A DNA stretch of 39,893 nucleotides from an uncultured Pseudomonadota bacterium (lineage in GTDB: Bacteria; Pseudomonadota; Alphaproteobacteria; UBA9219). Positions 7,255 through 15,604 of this stretch are shown here, in pieces (the stretch's first letter is position 1; the number at the start of each line of letters is the position of its first letter). A model generated the notes under the pieces. The model worked only from the letters and a program-made list of their open reading frames with translations, was not told the DNA's origin and did not search any database. The stretch is from contig CAIXHP010000018.1 of the NCBI GenBank assembly GCA_903919315.1, forward strand, positions 1 through 39,893, given 5' to 3'. The translations under genes and the position numbers were made by a program.

Positions 7255-7869
7255 CTACGAGGCCACGCACGCCATGATGTGGTCGTTGCCGACAGACGTA
7301 TGGCGGTGTTCCGGTGCGCGGGGTGTGGTTTCGTCGTGGATCCGCCATTTGTTCGTTAAAACCATGTTCCAGCGGCGACTGCCTGAAATCGCGCGCGTGG
7401 CGAGAGCGGTGAAAAGAAGGCTGTTCGTAAGGGCATTCATAGCGCCCGACATGGCTCCGATCCCCGCACCCGCAACGATGAATAAGGCGCTGCAGCGAAA
7501 GCAGCGCGTATAAAACTCTTCCAGTCTTTTTGCGGAGTTTTCCCACGGGCTGCGCCCGCCAGACATGCCCGGCGAGGTTTCGATGAGTTTCGCCTGCCTA
7601 AAGGCATCACGGATGTTGATGTTTTCAACGACTCTAAACAGGGCAATCTCGATCACATTAAACGCCAAGACTCGTGCTGCCGCTTCTGCGGCCATGGTCA
7701 TGGCATCCCGACCTTCCGGCGCAAGCAACAGCGCTGCAGCAGCAGCAAAGGCAACGGCAATGCCGGTCGCCTTAACCTCGGAGCGAGAAAGAAAGGCGAC
7801 GGCCCGTGAAGACATGGACGGGACGTACGGGACAGGATCCCCTTTAAGAGTTATGGCGCTGGAGAACAT
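7255..7869 (-). CDS. Unknown membrane-associated protein, tandem paralogue B
   Basis: 204 residues, paralogous to 6485-7105. It has the same RAVAFLSR block, the same NVIEIALFRVVE-type middle and the same RRWNMVLTNKWRIHD ending. Hydrophobic segments are near residues 34-52 (GIAVAFAAAAALLLAP) and in the second half (ALFIVAGAGIGAMSGAMNA). The leader resembles that of its neighbour: both ATGs follow a GACAAGG(A/C) stretch, although the AAGGAG of copy A is AAGGCT here. The duplication therefore seems to include the 5' region. The two copies are well diverged, which suggests an old event with continued selection on the shared blocks. No function is assigned. Confidence 0.7.
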   Translation of the reverse strand: MFSSAITLKGDPVPYVPSMSSRAVAFLSRSEVKATGIAVAFAAAAALLLAPEGRDAMTMAAEAAARVLAFNVIEIALFRVVENINIRDAFRQAKLIETSPGMSGGRSPWENSAKRLEEFYTRCFRCSALFIVAGAGIGAMSGAMNALTNSLLFTALATRAISGSRRWNMVLTNKWRIHDETTPRAPEHRHTSVGNDHIMACVAS

Positions 7870-7999
7870 GAACGGAGCCTTGTCGATAATACACGGAAAA
7901 ACTATGGGTATTTGTAATGGGCTCGTTTCGATTCTTCAACGGCAATGCTGCCGGGCGGTTGCGGCAAGGAACAGGCATCGAAAAGCAAGGGGTATCTGG

Positions 8000-8650
8000 T
8001 TAACGGCAACCGTCCACGACGGACACGATTTCGCGCAGTGTCCGCAGCGCCGCGCCGGTGTTCAGCCCCAGTCGCGCGAGGCTCGGCACTTGGGCCGGAT
8101 GGTTAAGGACATCGCGCAGAACCGAACGCAGCGCGACGCGCCCGTCATCCCGTAACGGCACCAACGCCGCCGAAGGAATATCCATCACGGCGGGGTCGGC
8201 GACGACGCGCAACACGGCAAAGGGGAGGGCGGCCTCGGCTGCGACCCGCCCCGCGATGTGGCTTTCCATGTCGGTGATCGCGCAGCGCGTACGCTCGTAC
8301 AACGCGCGTTTGTCCTGCGCCCGCGCCACGATGGATTCCGCGCCCCACACGGCCTCGTTCCGCGCCTTCGGGATGTTCCGCAACAGCGCGGCGCTCCATG
8401 TCGCGTCGCAGGCCCATGCCTCTCCGGCGGTTTGCGCGTGCGTTCCGACAATGAGCGAGCCGACCGGTAAACCCGGTTTCAATCCGCCCGCGAGGCCAAA
8501 GCTCAGCAACTGTGTCGCGCCCCGCCGCACCAATTCATGCGCCCCGCGCAAAGCAAGCTCAGGCCGCGCGGCGGCGCAAACGACCAATGCGCCCTTGATG
8601 CGCCGAGCGATAACCGCCTCCGATTCCAGACCGCAGAGGACGCCGAGCAT
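8000..8650 (-). CDS. hpnG: Hopanoid-associated nucleoside phosphorylase
   Basis: HpnG removes adenine from adenosylhopane to give (phospho)ribosylhopane, the step after HpnH. The protein has the PNP/MTA-nucleosidase fold signatures. These are an early glycine-rich stretch (SFGLAGGLKPGLPVGSL, about residues 50-66), the TDMES motif with Met128-Glu129 that contacts the ribose, and VVADPA at about 149-154, which positions the base-binding Asp. At 216 residues it has the usual length. The ATG lies three bases after the hpnE stop, so the two genes are almost certainly one operon. Together with hpnH on the opposite strand it accounts for side-chain formation of C35 hopanoids. Confidence 0.92.
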   Translation of the reverse strand: MLGVLCGLESEAVIARRIKGALVVCAAARPELALRGAHELVRRGATQLLSFGLAGGLKPGLPVGSLIVGTHAQTAGEAWACDATWSAALLRNIPKARNEAVWGAESIVARAQDKRALYERTRCAITDMESHIAGRVAAEAALPFAVLRVVADPAVMDIPSAALVPLRDDGRVALRSVLRDVLNHPAQVPSLARLGLNTGAALRTLREIVSVVDGCR

Positions 8651-8653
8651 GGA

Positions 8654-9949
8654 TCAGCTCCACCGCCGCACGACCTGTGCGGCTTTAACGCCGGAGCGGA
8701 TCGCGCCTTCGATGGTCGAGGGCAGGCCGGTAGCCGTCCAGTCGCCCGCCAGCGCCAGATTTTTCCATCCGATATAGGCGCGGGGACGCAGCGCGTTCTG
8801 GTGTGGTGTGGCGGCGAAAGTGGCGCGTTTTTCACGCACGACCCGCCACGGCGGAATCTTGGCGGGGTCGAGGTCGAACAATTTGGCCAGATCGCGCCAG
8901 ACGCACATAGCCCAGACGCGTTGCTCCTGATCTTCATAGCGGTCGGCGGCGCTGATCGTCACCGAGACGAGGCCGGGGCGCACAAACACCCACTCGGCGA
9001 GGCCTCCGACCAGCCCCGTGAACCCAGCCGGGTTGCACGGCGCTTCGATGCGGAAATGCACGTTCAATATGGCGCGGAATTCGGTGGGAGCGGAAAGACC
9101 CGGCAACAGTTCCTGCGCCATCCACGGCGGCACCGCCAATATGAGCCAGTCGGACGGCGACAGTTCCAGCGACTCCTCGCCGAAATCGAGGCGGCGCACC
9201 GTGGAGTCCTCGGCTTCCAGCGCGCGCAGGCGCTGGCCGAACTTCACCTCCGCGCCGTGTTGCCGCAGCGTGTTGAGGCACGGCATGACGAGACTTTCCG
9301 ACAGCCCCAGCTTGGGGATCATCGGATGGCATGCCCGCCCGCCCGCGCCAAAGCTCTGCGCGAACAGATTGGCGAGCAGCGAGGCCGAAGCGTTTTCCGG
9401 CTCGGTGTTGAGCGCCGCCACCGCCAAGGGTTCCCAGAAACGGCGGTACAGCGCCGTCGCGGGTTTCAGCCGCGAAGCGACCGTGTCGGCCTCGCCCGCG
9501 CTTAACACGCTGAGGATCGACAGATAATCGGCAGCCTTGGTGCCCGGCACGCGCCGCTTGGGATCGAACAGCCACCACGGCATCCGCCCGTTGCCCATGC
9601 GCACCGCCCAACGCTCGCCGGTCTGCAAATCCATAAAGGGAAACAGCGGCGCGTTCGGCCCCGTCATGCTGTCGGCGGCTTGGGTCAGGAACAAATAGTC
9701 CTGCAAGGCCACATTGCCGGACAGCGTCAGATGGTTGCCGTTGTCGATGCGGCAATCCAGCGCACGGTCGAAATACGAACGGCACCGCCCTCCGGCATAG
9801 GGGGCGGCTTCATAGACCGTAACCTTTTCGCCCATCAGAGTGAGCTGCAGCGCGGCGGAAAGCCCGGCCATGCCTGCGCCGACGATGTGGATAGTGCGTG
9901 TGGTGCCTGTGTTCATGCTCATACCGTTTTGACCGACATGATTAACCAT
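8654..9949 (-). CDS. hpnE: Squalene-associated FAD-dependent desaturase/dehydroxylase
   Basis: HpnE reduces hydroxysqualene to squalene, after HpnC and HpnD have made it from presqualene diphosphate. Squalene is the substrate for hopanoid cyclisation. The N-terminus has the dinucleotide-binding GAGMAGLSAAL motif followed by VYEAAPYAGGRCRS, typical of the phytoene desaturase-like amine oxidase superfamily. The C-terminal FAD motif is ALAGDWTATGLPSTIEGAI. The length (431 residues or slightly less) fits. The start is uncertain: ATGs at 9922 and 9916 are closer to where family members begin, and none has a good ribosome binding site. Neither hpnC nor hpnD, nor the cyclase, is in this window. Confidence 0.93.
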   Translation of the reverse strand: MVNHVGQNGMSMNTGTTRTIHIVGAGMAGLSAALQLTLMGEKVTVYEAAPYAGGRCRSYFDRALDCRIDNGNHLTLSGNVALQDYLFLTQAADSMTGPNAPLFPFMDLQTGERWAVRMGNGRMPWWLFDPKRRVPGTKAADYLSILSVLSAGEADTVASRLKPATALYRRFWEPLAVAALNTEPENASASLLANLFAQSFGAGGRACHPMIPKLGLSESLVMPCLNTLRQHGAEVKFGQRLRALEAEDSTVRRLDFGEESLELSPSDWLILAVPPWMAQELLPGLSAPTEFRAILNVHFRIEAPCNPAGFTGLVGGLAEWVFVRPGLVSVTISAADRYEDQEQRVWAMCVWRDLAKLFDLDPAKIPPWRVVREKRATFAATPHQNALRPRAYIGWKNLALAGDWTATGLPSTIEGAIRSGVKAAQVVRRWS

Positions 9950-10044
9950 AGTTTGCCGCGTCGGGAAAGTTGAATTGCTTTCGCCCGTTTTTCCGGCCTA
10001 AAGTCGCGTATTCGTCGCCGTCGAAGATGGCCTGATTTTTGAAA

Positions 10045-11181
10045 ATGATGTCGATTGTCCACAACCAGACTATTTCCACAACAACGCCAGCGCGTGTGCT
10101 GGTTGTTCTTGCGGGCGGAACCATCGGCCACAGTGGCCGGATGGATGGGGGCGATCCTCGGACGGGCTATGCCGCTTGGGACGTTCTAAGAGCAACGCTT
10201 CCTTTGCCGAGCGCATGGGGAATAGAGGTTGATGGCGTCGCCTTGCCATCGCGATCCCTTGAGGGCGCGGGTCCGGCCATGTGGGTCGAAACCGCGAGAC
10301 TCATCGAAAACAAGTATGCCGATTATGACGGCTTTGTCGTTACGGATGAGATTTCCCTGCTGCCCTATCACGCGTCGGCGCTGTCCTATATGATCCAAGA
10401 CCCCAACAAGCCGATCATCCTGACCGGAGCCAATACAAGCTCGCTGTCCGGGAATTTTCTGACCGACAATCCGCGCCATCTGCTGGGCGCTGTATGGTGG
10501 GCCTCGTGGCGTGGGCAGCGTGGAGAACGCATCGCGGATGTGAGCCTCTTTTTTGGCGACCGGTTGCTGCAAGGCAACCGAGCCGTTCTTACCGAATACG
10601 GCGCGGGCAGCGACACTTTTGCTGCGTCGGGGCAGGAACAGGATCGAAATTTATCACGCGGTACGATGATCGTGCGCGATGGTATGCGGCTTGATGCAGG
10701 GTTGATACGTCTTCCGGCGGAGCAGCCTACACGGTTCAATCCGGCCATGAACTTGGACAACGCTCTGCTCATCGACCTCTCCAGCGGGATAACCTTTTCG
10801 GGGATCAACCACATCGAATTAGCCCAAAGCAGCCGCGTTCCTGCCCTTCTCGTCGATGTTGCTGCGAACTACCGAACACGGGTGGAGCCGCGTGTGGGCG
10901 AGAAGCGTGGCGAAGCGCTCCTTATGCTTGACCTTGCCCAAGAAGGTCGACTGGTTTGCGTGCGGAACCAATGTCAGCCGTCCTCTCACGAAGCTCATGC
11001 GTTGGCTCTGGCCAAGGGGCTCGTGCCGATGGGGACTGTCACACGCGCGGCGGCGTGGACAAAGCTTGGGTATGCTATGGGGCAGCAAGACTGGAACATG
11101 GAACAAAGAAAGCGCTTCTTGGAACGCCCCTTTGCCAACGACATGGGGTGTAGCGGCCTTGCGACTCTCGCTTTCGGTTAA
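10045..11181 (+). CDS. Divergent type I L-asparaginase family protein
   Basis: The fold of cytoplasmic type I asparaginases is recognisable. It has an N-terminal LAGGTIGHSG motif with the nucleophilic Thr, a VTDEISLLPYHASALSY block where the family has HGTDTM, KPIILTGAN, and a LFFGDRLLQGNRA block. The second catalytic Thr-Asp pair is kept (V-T-D) but the following residues differ. The family lysine that follows RGNR (TTKAHADGFDAF in E. coli AnsA) is not at the expected place; here the sequence runs AVLTEYGAGSDTF. The enzyme may therefore act on another amide or have lost activity. The start is uncertain, because a TTG lies six bases upstream and no clear ribosome binding site is seen. The gene stands alone, divergent from hpnE. 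Confidence 0.85.
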   Translation: MMSIVHNQTISTTTPARVLVVLAGGTIGHSGRMDGGDPRTGYAAWDVLRATLPLPSAWGIEVDGVALPSRSLEGAGPAMWVETARLIENKYADYDGFVVTDEISLLPYHASALSYMIQDPNKPIILTGANTSSLSGNFLTDNPRHLLGAVWWASWRGQRGERIADVSLFFGDRLLQGNRAVLTEYGAGSDTFAASGQEQDRNLSRGTMIVRDGMRLDAGLIRLPAEQPTRFNPAMNLDNALLIDLSSGITFSGINHIELAQSSRVPALLVDVAANYRTRVEPRVGEKRGEALLMLDLAQEGRLVCVRNQCQPSSHEAHALALAKGLVPMGTVTRAAAWTKLGYAMGQQDWNMEQRKRFLERPFANDMGCSGLATLAFG

Positions 11182-11359
11182 GCCGGGCAAATCTTCTGTG
11201 AAAACGAACCTCGGATCAAATGCACGCGATGGCGTGACGGCCGTGTTCCTTGCATAGGTGGGCATCCATCCCTTTAACGTTCATTAAGGTGTCGTTAACC
11301 ATTGCGGTCTAAAGCTTTCCGGATACCCCCCCCGCCTCCCTCCATCAAGGTGAAATGAA

Positions 11360-12127
11360 ATGAAAAAATCCTATCTTCTCGCCCTGATCGCGCTGACGTT
11401 TGTCTCTGCGCCCGCACGTGCCGACACCATCAGCATCCGTGCCGACATCTGGTGCCCCTACAACTGCGACCCCAAGGGCGACAAGCCGGGGTATGCGATT
11501 GAAATCGCAAAGGAAATCTTTGGAAAGGCCGGTCACCAGATCGACTATCAACAGCTCAACTGGGCGCGCGCGCTGGAGCAGGTGCGTACAGGCGCATTCA
11601 CAGCGGCGGTTGGCGCGGCCAAGACCGATGCGCCCGACTTTGTGTTCCCTGCGGCGGAAGTGGGTATGTCCTCCAACGTCTTTGCCATCCGTAAGGGCGA
11701 GAGCTTTGATTACAAGGATTTGTCGTCGCTCGACGGCAAGGTGATGGCGGTCGTCAACGATTACACCTACGCCGACGAAGTGAACGACTACATCACCAAG
11801 AACATTAAGGATCCCAAGAAGATTCAAGCGGCATCCGGCGACAGCGCCCTTGTCACGAACCTCAACAAACTGGTGGCGAAGCGGGTCGATCTGGTGCTGG
11901 AAGACCAGAACGTTCTGCAAAACACCATCAACGAGCAAAAGATGGAAGATAAGGCGAGCGTCGTCGTCGGCACCTTGCCGGTGACGCAAGTCTATCTCGC
12001 CTTCTCGCCCGCGAACCCGAAGTCGAAGGAGTACGCCGAACTGTTCGACAAAGGCCTAGCCGAAATGCGCAGCAACGGCAAGCTGGCGGCTATTCTGGCC
12101 AAGTACAACCTCAAGGATTGGCACTGA
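11360..12127 (+). CDS. Periplasmic solute-binding protein, family 3 (SBP_bac_3)
   Basis: A 255-residue exported protein. The signal peptide is MKKSYLLALIALTFVSAPARA, cut before DTISIRADIW. The mature domain follows the polar amino-acid binding pattern: PGYAIEIAKEIF, INYQQL-like NWARALEQVRTG, then AAVGAAKT and KVMAVV in the second lobe, ending with the LAEMRSNGKLAAILAKY helix. AAGGTGAAATGAA precedes the ATG. The gene lies three bases before a chemoreceptor gene and no ABC permease or ATPase is nearby. The simplest reading is that it presents its ligand to that receptor, or is part of the same sensing unit, rather than feeding a transporter. Two cysteines near the N-terminus (WCPYNCD) may form a disulfide. 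Confidence 0.9.
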   Translation: MKKSYLLALIALTFVSAPARADTISIRADIWCPYNCDPKGDKPGYAIEIAKEIFGKAGHQIDYQQLNWARALEQVRTGAFTAAVGAAKTDAPDFVFPAAEVGMSSNVFAIRKGESFDYKDLSSLDGKVMAVVNDYTYADEVNDYITKNIKDPKKIQAASGDSALVTNLNKLVAKRVDLVLEDQNVLQNTINEQKMEDKASVVVGTLPVTQVYLAFSPANPKSKEYAELFDKGLAEMRSNGKLAAILAKYNLKDWH

Positions 12128-12130
12128 TCC

Positions 12131-13678
12131 ATGGTCAAGGTCTGGTCCCGTCTTACGCTGGTCACGCGAACCCTGTTGGTTATGTCTCTGCTCCTCGTTG
12201 CTATTTTCGGCAGCGGGATAGCGCTGCAGTTGATGCAACTGCGCCAACAGGAATTCGCGGCCCTGCATACGCGGGCCGACCTTCTGGCGCGGGTCCAGTC
12301 CCAGACTCTCGCGACTCCGGTTTGGAATCTGGAAAAAGAGCAGATTGTCACAATGCTCAATGCGCTCGGCAGCGATCCCGACTTCGCCGCCGCGCGTGTT
12401 CTGGATGCGAAGGGCGAGGTGCAGCAAAGCGAAGGCGCCTCGCCGTCGCAGCCGATCAGCGCGACGGCTCCGCTCGTTTACGACAATCAGGAAATCGGCC
12501 AACTGGTGCTGGAGCTTGACACCGCCCGCATGCAGGCGGAGCTGCGCCGCACGAGCCTGATCTATCTGATGGTCGGGCTTCTTATCATTATGATCGTTCT
12601 CGCGTCGGTCTATGCCGCGTTGCAGATGATTTTGCGGCCGCTCGGCAAATTACGCGGCGGCATGACATCTCTGGCCGACGGCGTGACGGACATCAAGATC
12701 GAAGGCGAACAACGCAGCGACGAAATCGGCGCCATGGCCCGCGCCGTCGCGGTCTTTCGCGACAACCGCGTGCTGGCCGAGCGTTTGACGCAAGAACAAA
12801 AGGCTCAGACCGAAAAACACCTGCATCAGGCCGAGAAAATGGAGCGTCTGGTGCGCGAATTCATCGCCGCCGTGGGCCACTCCATGGAGTCGTTCGGGCA
12901 TGCCGTGCAGCGGCTCAACGACAACGCGGCCACGATGCAGGCGGCGGCGACGGAAACCCGCCAGCAAGTGCATTCCACCGTGGAGTCCATCTCGCGCTCG
13001 AACGCGAGCGCGCAGACCGTCGCCAGCGCCGCCGAGGAATTGACCTCCTCCATCGGCGAAATCAACCGTCAGGTCGATCATTCCGCCGTGATCGCGCAAC
13101 GCGCGGTGGGGCAGGCGGACAGCAGCGCCGCTTTGGTGCAGGACATCACCAAAGCCGCGAACGACATCGGTCAGGTGGTGGGCTTGATCAACGACATCGC
13201 CGAACAAACCAATCTGCTCGCCCTGAACGCCACCATCGAAGCGGCCCGCGCGGGCGAAGCGGGCAAGGGCTTTGCGGTCGTGGCGGGCGAGGTCAAAAAT
13301 CTCGCGAAACAAACCGCCGAAGCGACCCACACCATTTCCGATCAAGTCAACGCGATGCGAAAGACGATGTCCGAGGCCAGCGCGACCATGCAGCAGATCG
13401 CCGAAAGCATCCGGGCCATGCATCAGGTCAGCAGCGAGGTCAAGGAGGCGATGGGCCAGCAACAGCAGGCGACCGCCGAGATCAGCACCCACGTCCTGTC
13501 CCTGCTCGACAGCAGCCGCAGCATCGCCGACAGCATGGCAAGCGTCGCCCAAGTGGCGGACAGCTCGCAGACCAACGCGGCCACCATCGCGACCACCGCC
13601 GACGAAGTGCAGGGCGAAAGCCGCGACCTAAAAGGCGTCATCGACGGCTTCGTAAACGCCGCCACGCAAGAGGCCTAA
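12131..13678 (+). CDS. Methyl-accepting chemotaxis protein
   Basis: A 515-residue transmembrane chemoreceptor. TM1 is about residues 12-34 and TM2 about 143-165. They enclose a short periplasmic sensor of roughly 105 residues that contains [11 protein letters not shown] and [14 protein letters not shown] linker (about 166-218) and a long coiled-coil signalling domain follow. The conserved hairpin tip is at about 353-392 ([20 protein letters not shown], then [20 protein letters not shown]) and contacts CheA/CheW. No C-terminal CheR/CheB tether pentapeptide is seen. The ATG is 3 bp after the stop of a family-3 binding protein, so receptor and binding protein are almost certainly cotranscribed. 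The small sensor would suit indirect sensing through that partner. Confidence 0.95.
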   Translation: MVKVWSRLTLVTRTLLVMSLLLVAIFGSGIALQLMQLRQQEFAALHTRADLLARVQSQTLATPVWNLEKEQIVTMLNALGSDPDFAAARVLDAKGEVQQSEGASPSQPISATAPLVYDNQEIGQLVLELDTARMQAELRRTSLIYLMVGLLIIMIVLASVYAALQMILRPLGKLRGGMTSLADGVTDIKIEGEQRSDEIGAMARAVAVFRDNRVLAERLTQEQKAQTEKHLHQAEKMERLVREFIAAVGHSMESFGHAVQRLNDNAATMQAAATETRQQVHSTVESISRSNASAQTVASAAEELTSSIGEINRQVDHSAVIAQRAVGQADSSAALVQDITKAANDIGQVVGLINDIAEQTNLLALNATIEAARAGEAGKGFAVVAGEVKNLAKQTAEATHTISDQVNAMRKTMSEASATMQQIAESIRAMHQVSSEVKEAMGQQQQATAEISTHVLSLLDSSRSIADSMASVAQVADSSQTNAATIATTADEVQGESRDLKGVIDGFVNAATQEA

Positions 13679-13822
13679 GGTTAGCACTTTACCGATACGG
13701 TTGATCTGAGACAGGATTCCCAAAAATAATGACGGCTTTTTCTGTGGCCCATTTAAGGTAAGTCGGGACAGCCGCAAGTCAAAAATCAAGTTCTCGCTAA
13801 AACTTGGTAGGAAAAAATTAAA

Positions 13823-14479
13823 ATGAGTAAAGCCAAAGCTCAACCCCGCTCGCAGTTGTGTTGGAGCCAGAGACGCATGGCCTACATTTATGCGATATTG
13901 ATTCTCGCTGCAGCGATGTTTCCGTGCCAAGATCTGTCGGCTGCTCCATCTATTGATCGGATTATAGTCACGCCGCGTCAAGTTTCTGCTGGCCCGGCTA
14001 TAGCCGTATTGGCAACGACCCCTGTGGGCGTTAGCGCGTCTCTGTTGTCTCAAGCAACTCTGTTCAGGCACAGTGCTGTCGGACAGCCATTTGCCAATAT
14101 GGAGCGTATACACGAAGACCGAACTCATGGCGCTCCTGCCAATGAGCGGATTACTGCGACCCCTGTCACAGCAACGGTTCAATCAACCATCACTCCGGAG
14201 CAGACTATTGCGGCCCTATCAAGCAGCCTGCGGGCCGGCGATAAGACCGCAGTGTCGGCATACTTTGGTGGCTCTCATGTTGACCGCGATTCAATCATGG
14301 CAATGGATAGAAGTAGAATGAATGCGTTAGCCGATGCGTTTTCAAGCGGACATATCGTCCGGTCCACCGACAGGTTCCGTGTTTACTCAGCTCTGTTAAC
14401 GCTCTCAGGTCGGTCAGTCGACATCGAATTTACAATGGTCCGCACCCCTGAAGGAAATTGGATCATCGCTAGTTGGTAG
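13823..14479 (+). CDS. Exported protein of unknown function with NTF2-like C-terminal part
   Basis: A 218-residue protein with an uncleaved or late signal segment at about residues 19-42 (MAYIYAILILAAAMFPC then AA-rich). The middle is low in complexity, rich in Thr, Ala and Pro. The last 95 residues (PEQTIAALSSSLRAGDKTAV onward, ending in VRTPEGNWIIASW) look like the helix-plus-sheet of small NTF2-like or DUF4878-type domains. TAGGAAAAAATTAAA supplies a weak ribosome binding site. GC content is lower than in the chemoreceptor gene before it. I recognise no specific family. A membrane-anchored periplasmic protein is the likely form. Confidence 0.7.
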   Translation: MSKAKAQPRSQLCWSQRRMAYIYAILILAAAMFPCQDLSAAPSIDRIIVTPRQVSAGPAIAVLATTPVGVSASLLSQATLFRHSAVGQPFANMERIHEDRTHGAPANERITATPVTATVQSTITPEQTIAALSSSLRAGDKTAVSAYFGGSHVDRDSIMAMDRSRMNALADAFSSGHIVRSTDRFRVYSALLTLSGRSVDIEFTMVRTPEGNWIIASW

Positions 14480-14722
14480 CCCGATGTGTCCGAGGGCGCA
14501 ACAAAACACCACATCCCGTGTGATGGAAGCCCTGCCTGAACACGCAAAATGCAATACCACTGAGCTTTGTTTTCAAGACGAAGCGTGGGCAGTCAAAAAG
14601 GCCTGCTGACGTGCCAAAGGGCCAATAATACGAATACATGTAACACCCGCCTATGAGGTGCGAGCCGTTTGAAGGTCTCAGCGGAGCATCGCCTTCCTTG
14701 CCTCGCTTATGAAGCGTCTGTG

Positions 14723-15604
14723 CTACCCCACTGCCTTCGGATTAACCCCCGCTTCGGCGCCGATGGCGATGGCGATGGCCTCGTCGGTGAGGGAGTCGGT
14801 GACTCCCTGCATCGTGGCATAGGCGCAGGCCTGATCGAGCGTGATGATCGATTTGTCGGGGTTGTTGCGGTTGCGGATAAAGCGGTCGGTCAGCCGCACG
14901 ATCCGCTCCAGCGAATGGTCGGGAATCTTGAACTCGTAGTGCTTTTCGAACTGGGGCCGCAGGTTTTTGAGAATCTGAACCGTCGCGGGATTGTCGGGCA
15001 CGTCGAGAAAGACCTTTTGAAAGCGCCGGTCGATGGCGGGTTCGATTTTGACGTATTCGTCGTATTCCTCGCGCGTGGTTGCCCCCAGCACATACAGGTC
15101 GCCCGCCGTCAGATAGGGCTTGAGCAGGTCGGCAAGGCCGCTGTAGCTCGAAGCCTTGAACGCGATCATCAACTGGTGGATTTCGTCGATGCAAAAGATG
15201 ATGGGCGGATTCTGGTGCGTCGCGTTGCGTTCGGCCACGCCCTTGACGATGGGGATCAGGCGGCCTTCCAGATCGGCGCGCGACGAAGACCCCGCGCCGA
15301 TCATCGACATTTCGAGTTCGATCAGCTTGGCGCCCTGCAAAATCTTGGGCACACGCCCCCGGTTGATCAGTTGCGCCAGCCCGACGAACAGCGCGGTCTT
15401 ACCCACGCCCGCCGGAGCCAGAAGCATGACGTTTTTGCGCAAGCGCTGCAGCAGGATGATCGTGACGAGTTCCAGTTCCTTGTCGCGCCCCGTGATGGGG
15501 TCGAACTTTCCGGCGCGATCCTGTTCGGTAAAATCGCGCGTGTACTGGCGCAGCAGGCGATCCAGTTCGGCATCGCTGACCTGAAACGAGGGATTCGGGC
15601 TCAT
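14723..15604 (-). CDS. Single-domain Clp-type AAA+ ATPase coupled to acnA
   Basis: 293 residues with one AAA+ module resembling the first domain of ClpA/ClpB. A short N-terminal helix (DAELDRLLRQYTRDFTEQ) and TGRDKELE precede Walker A (APAGVGKTALF). Walker B is IIFCIDEIHQL, sensor 1 is LGATTREEYDEY and the arginine finger is in EPAIDRRFQKVF. A small alpha-helical lid domain follows. The protein has no Clp N-domain repeats, no M domain, no second AAA module and no visible ClpP-binding loop, so it is not a normal Clp unfoldase. The start was chosen because its ATG overlaps the acnA stop (ATGA) and has AAAGGAAA 4 nt upstream. A longer frame would run into acnA. A client-specific remodelling role is plausible, perhaps for aconitase itself, but unproven. 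Confidence 0.85.
   Translation of the reverse strand: MSPNPSFQVSDAELDRLLRQYTRDFTEQDRAGKFDPITGRDKELELVTIILLQRLRKNVMLLAPAGVGKTALFVGLAQLINRGRVPKILQGAKLIELEMSMIGAGSSSRADLEGRLIPIVKGVAERNATHQNPPIIFCIDEIHQLMIAFKASSYSGLADLLKPYLTAGDLYVLGATTREEYDEYVKIEPAIDRRFQKVFLDVPDNPATVQILKNLRPQFEKHYEFKIPDHSLERIVRLTDRFIRNRNNPDKSIITLDQACAYATMQGVTDSLTDEAIAIAIGAEAGVNPKAVG

Noticed and set aside
14480-14722. 243-bp gap searched for RNA genes or a terminator
   Set aside because: Only weak short stems were visible; no tRNA fold or riboswitch pattern could be supported.
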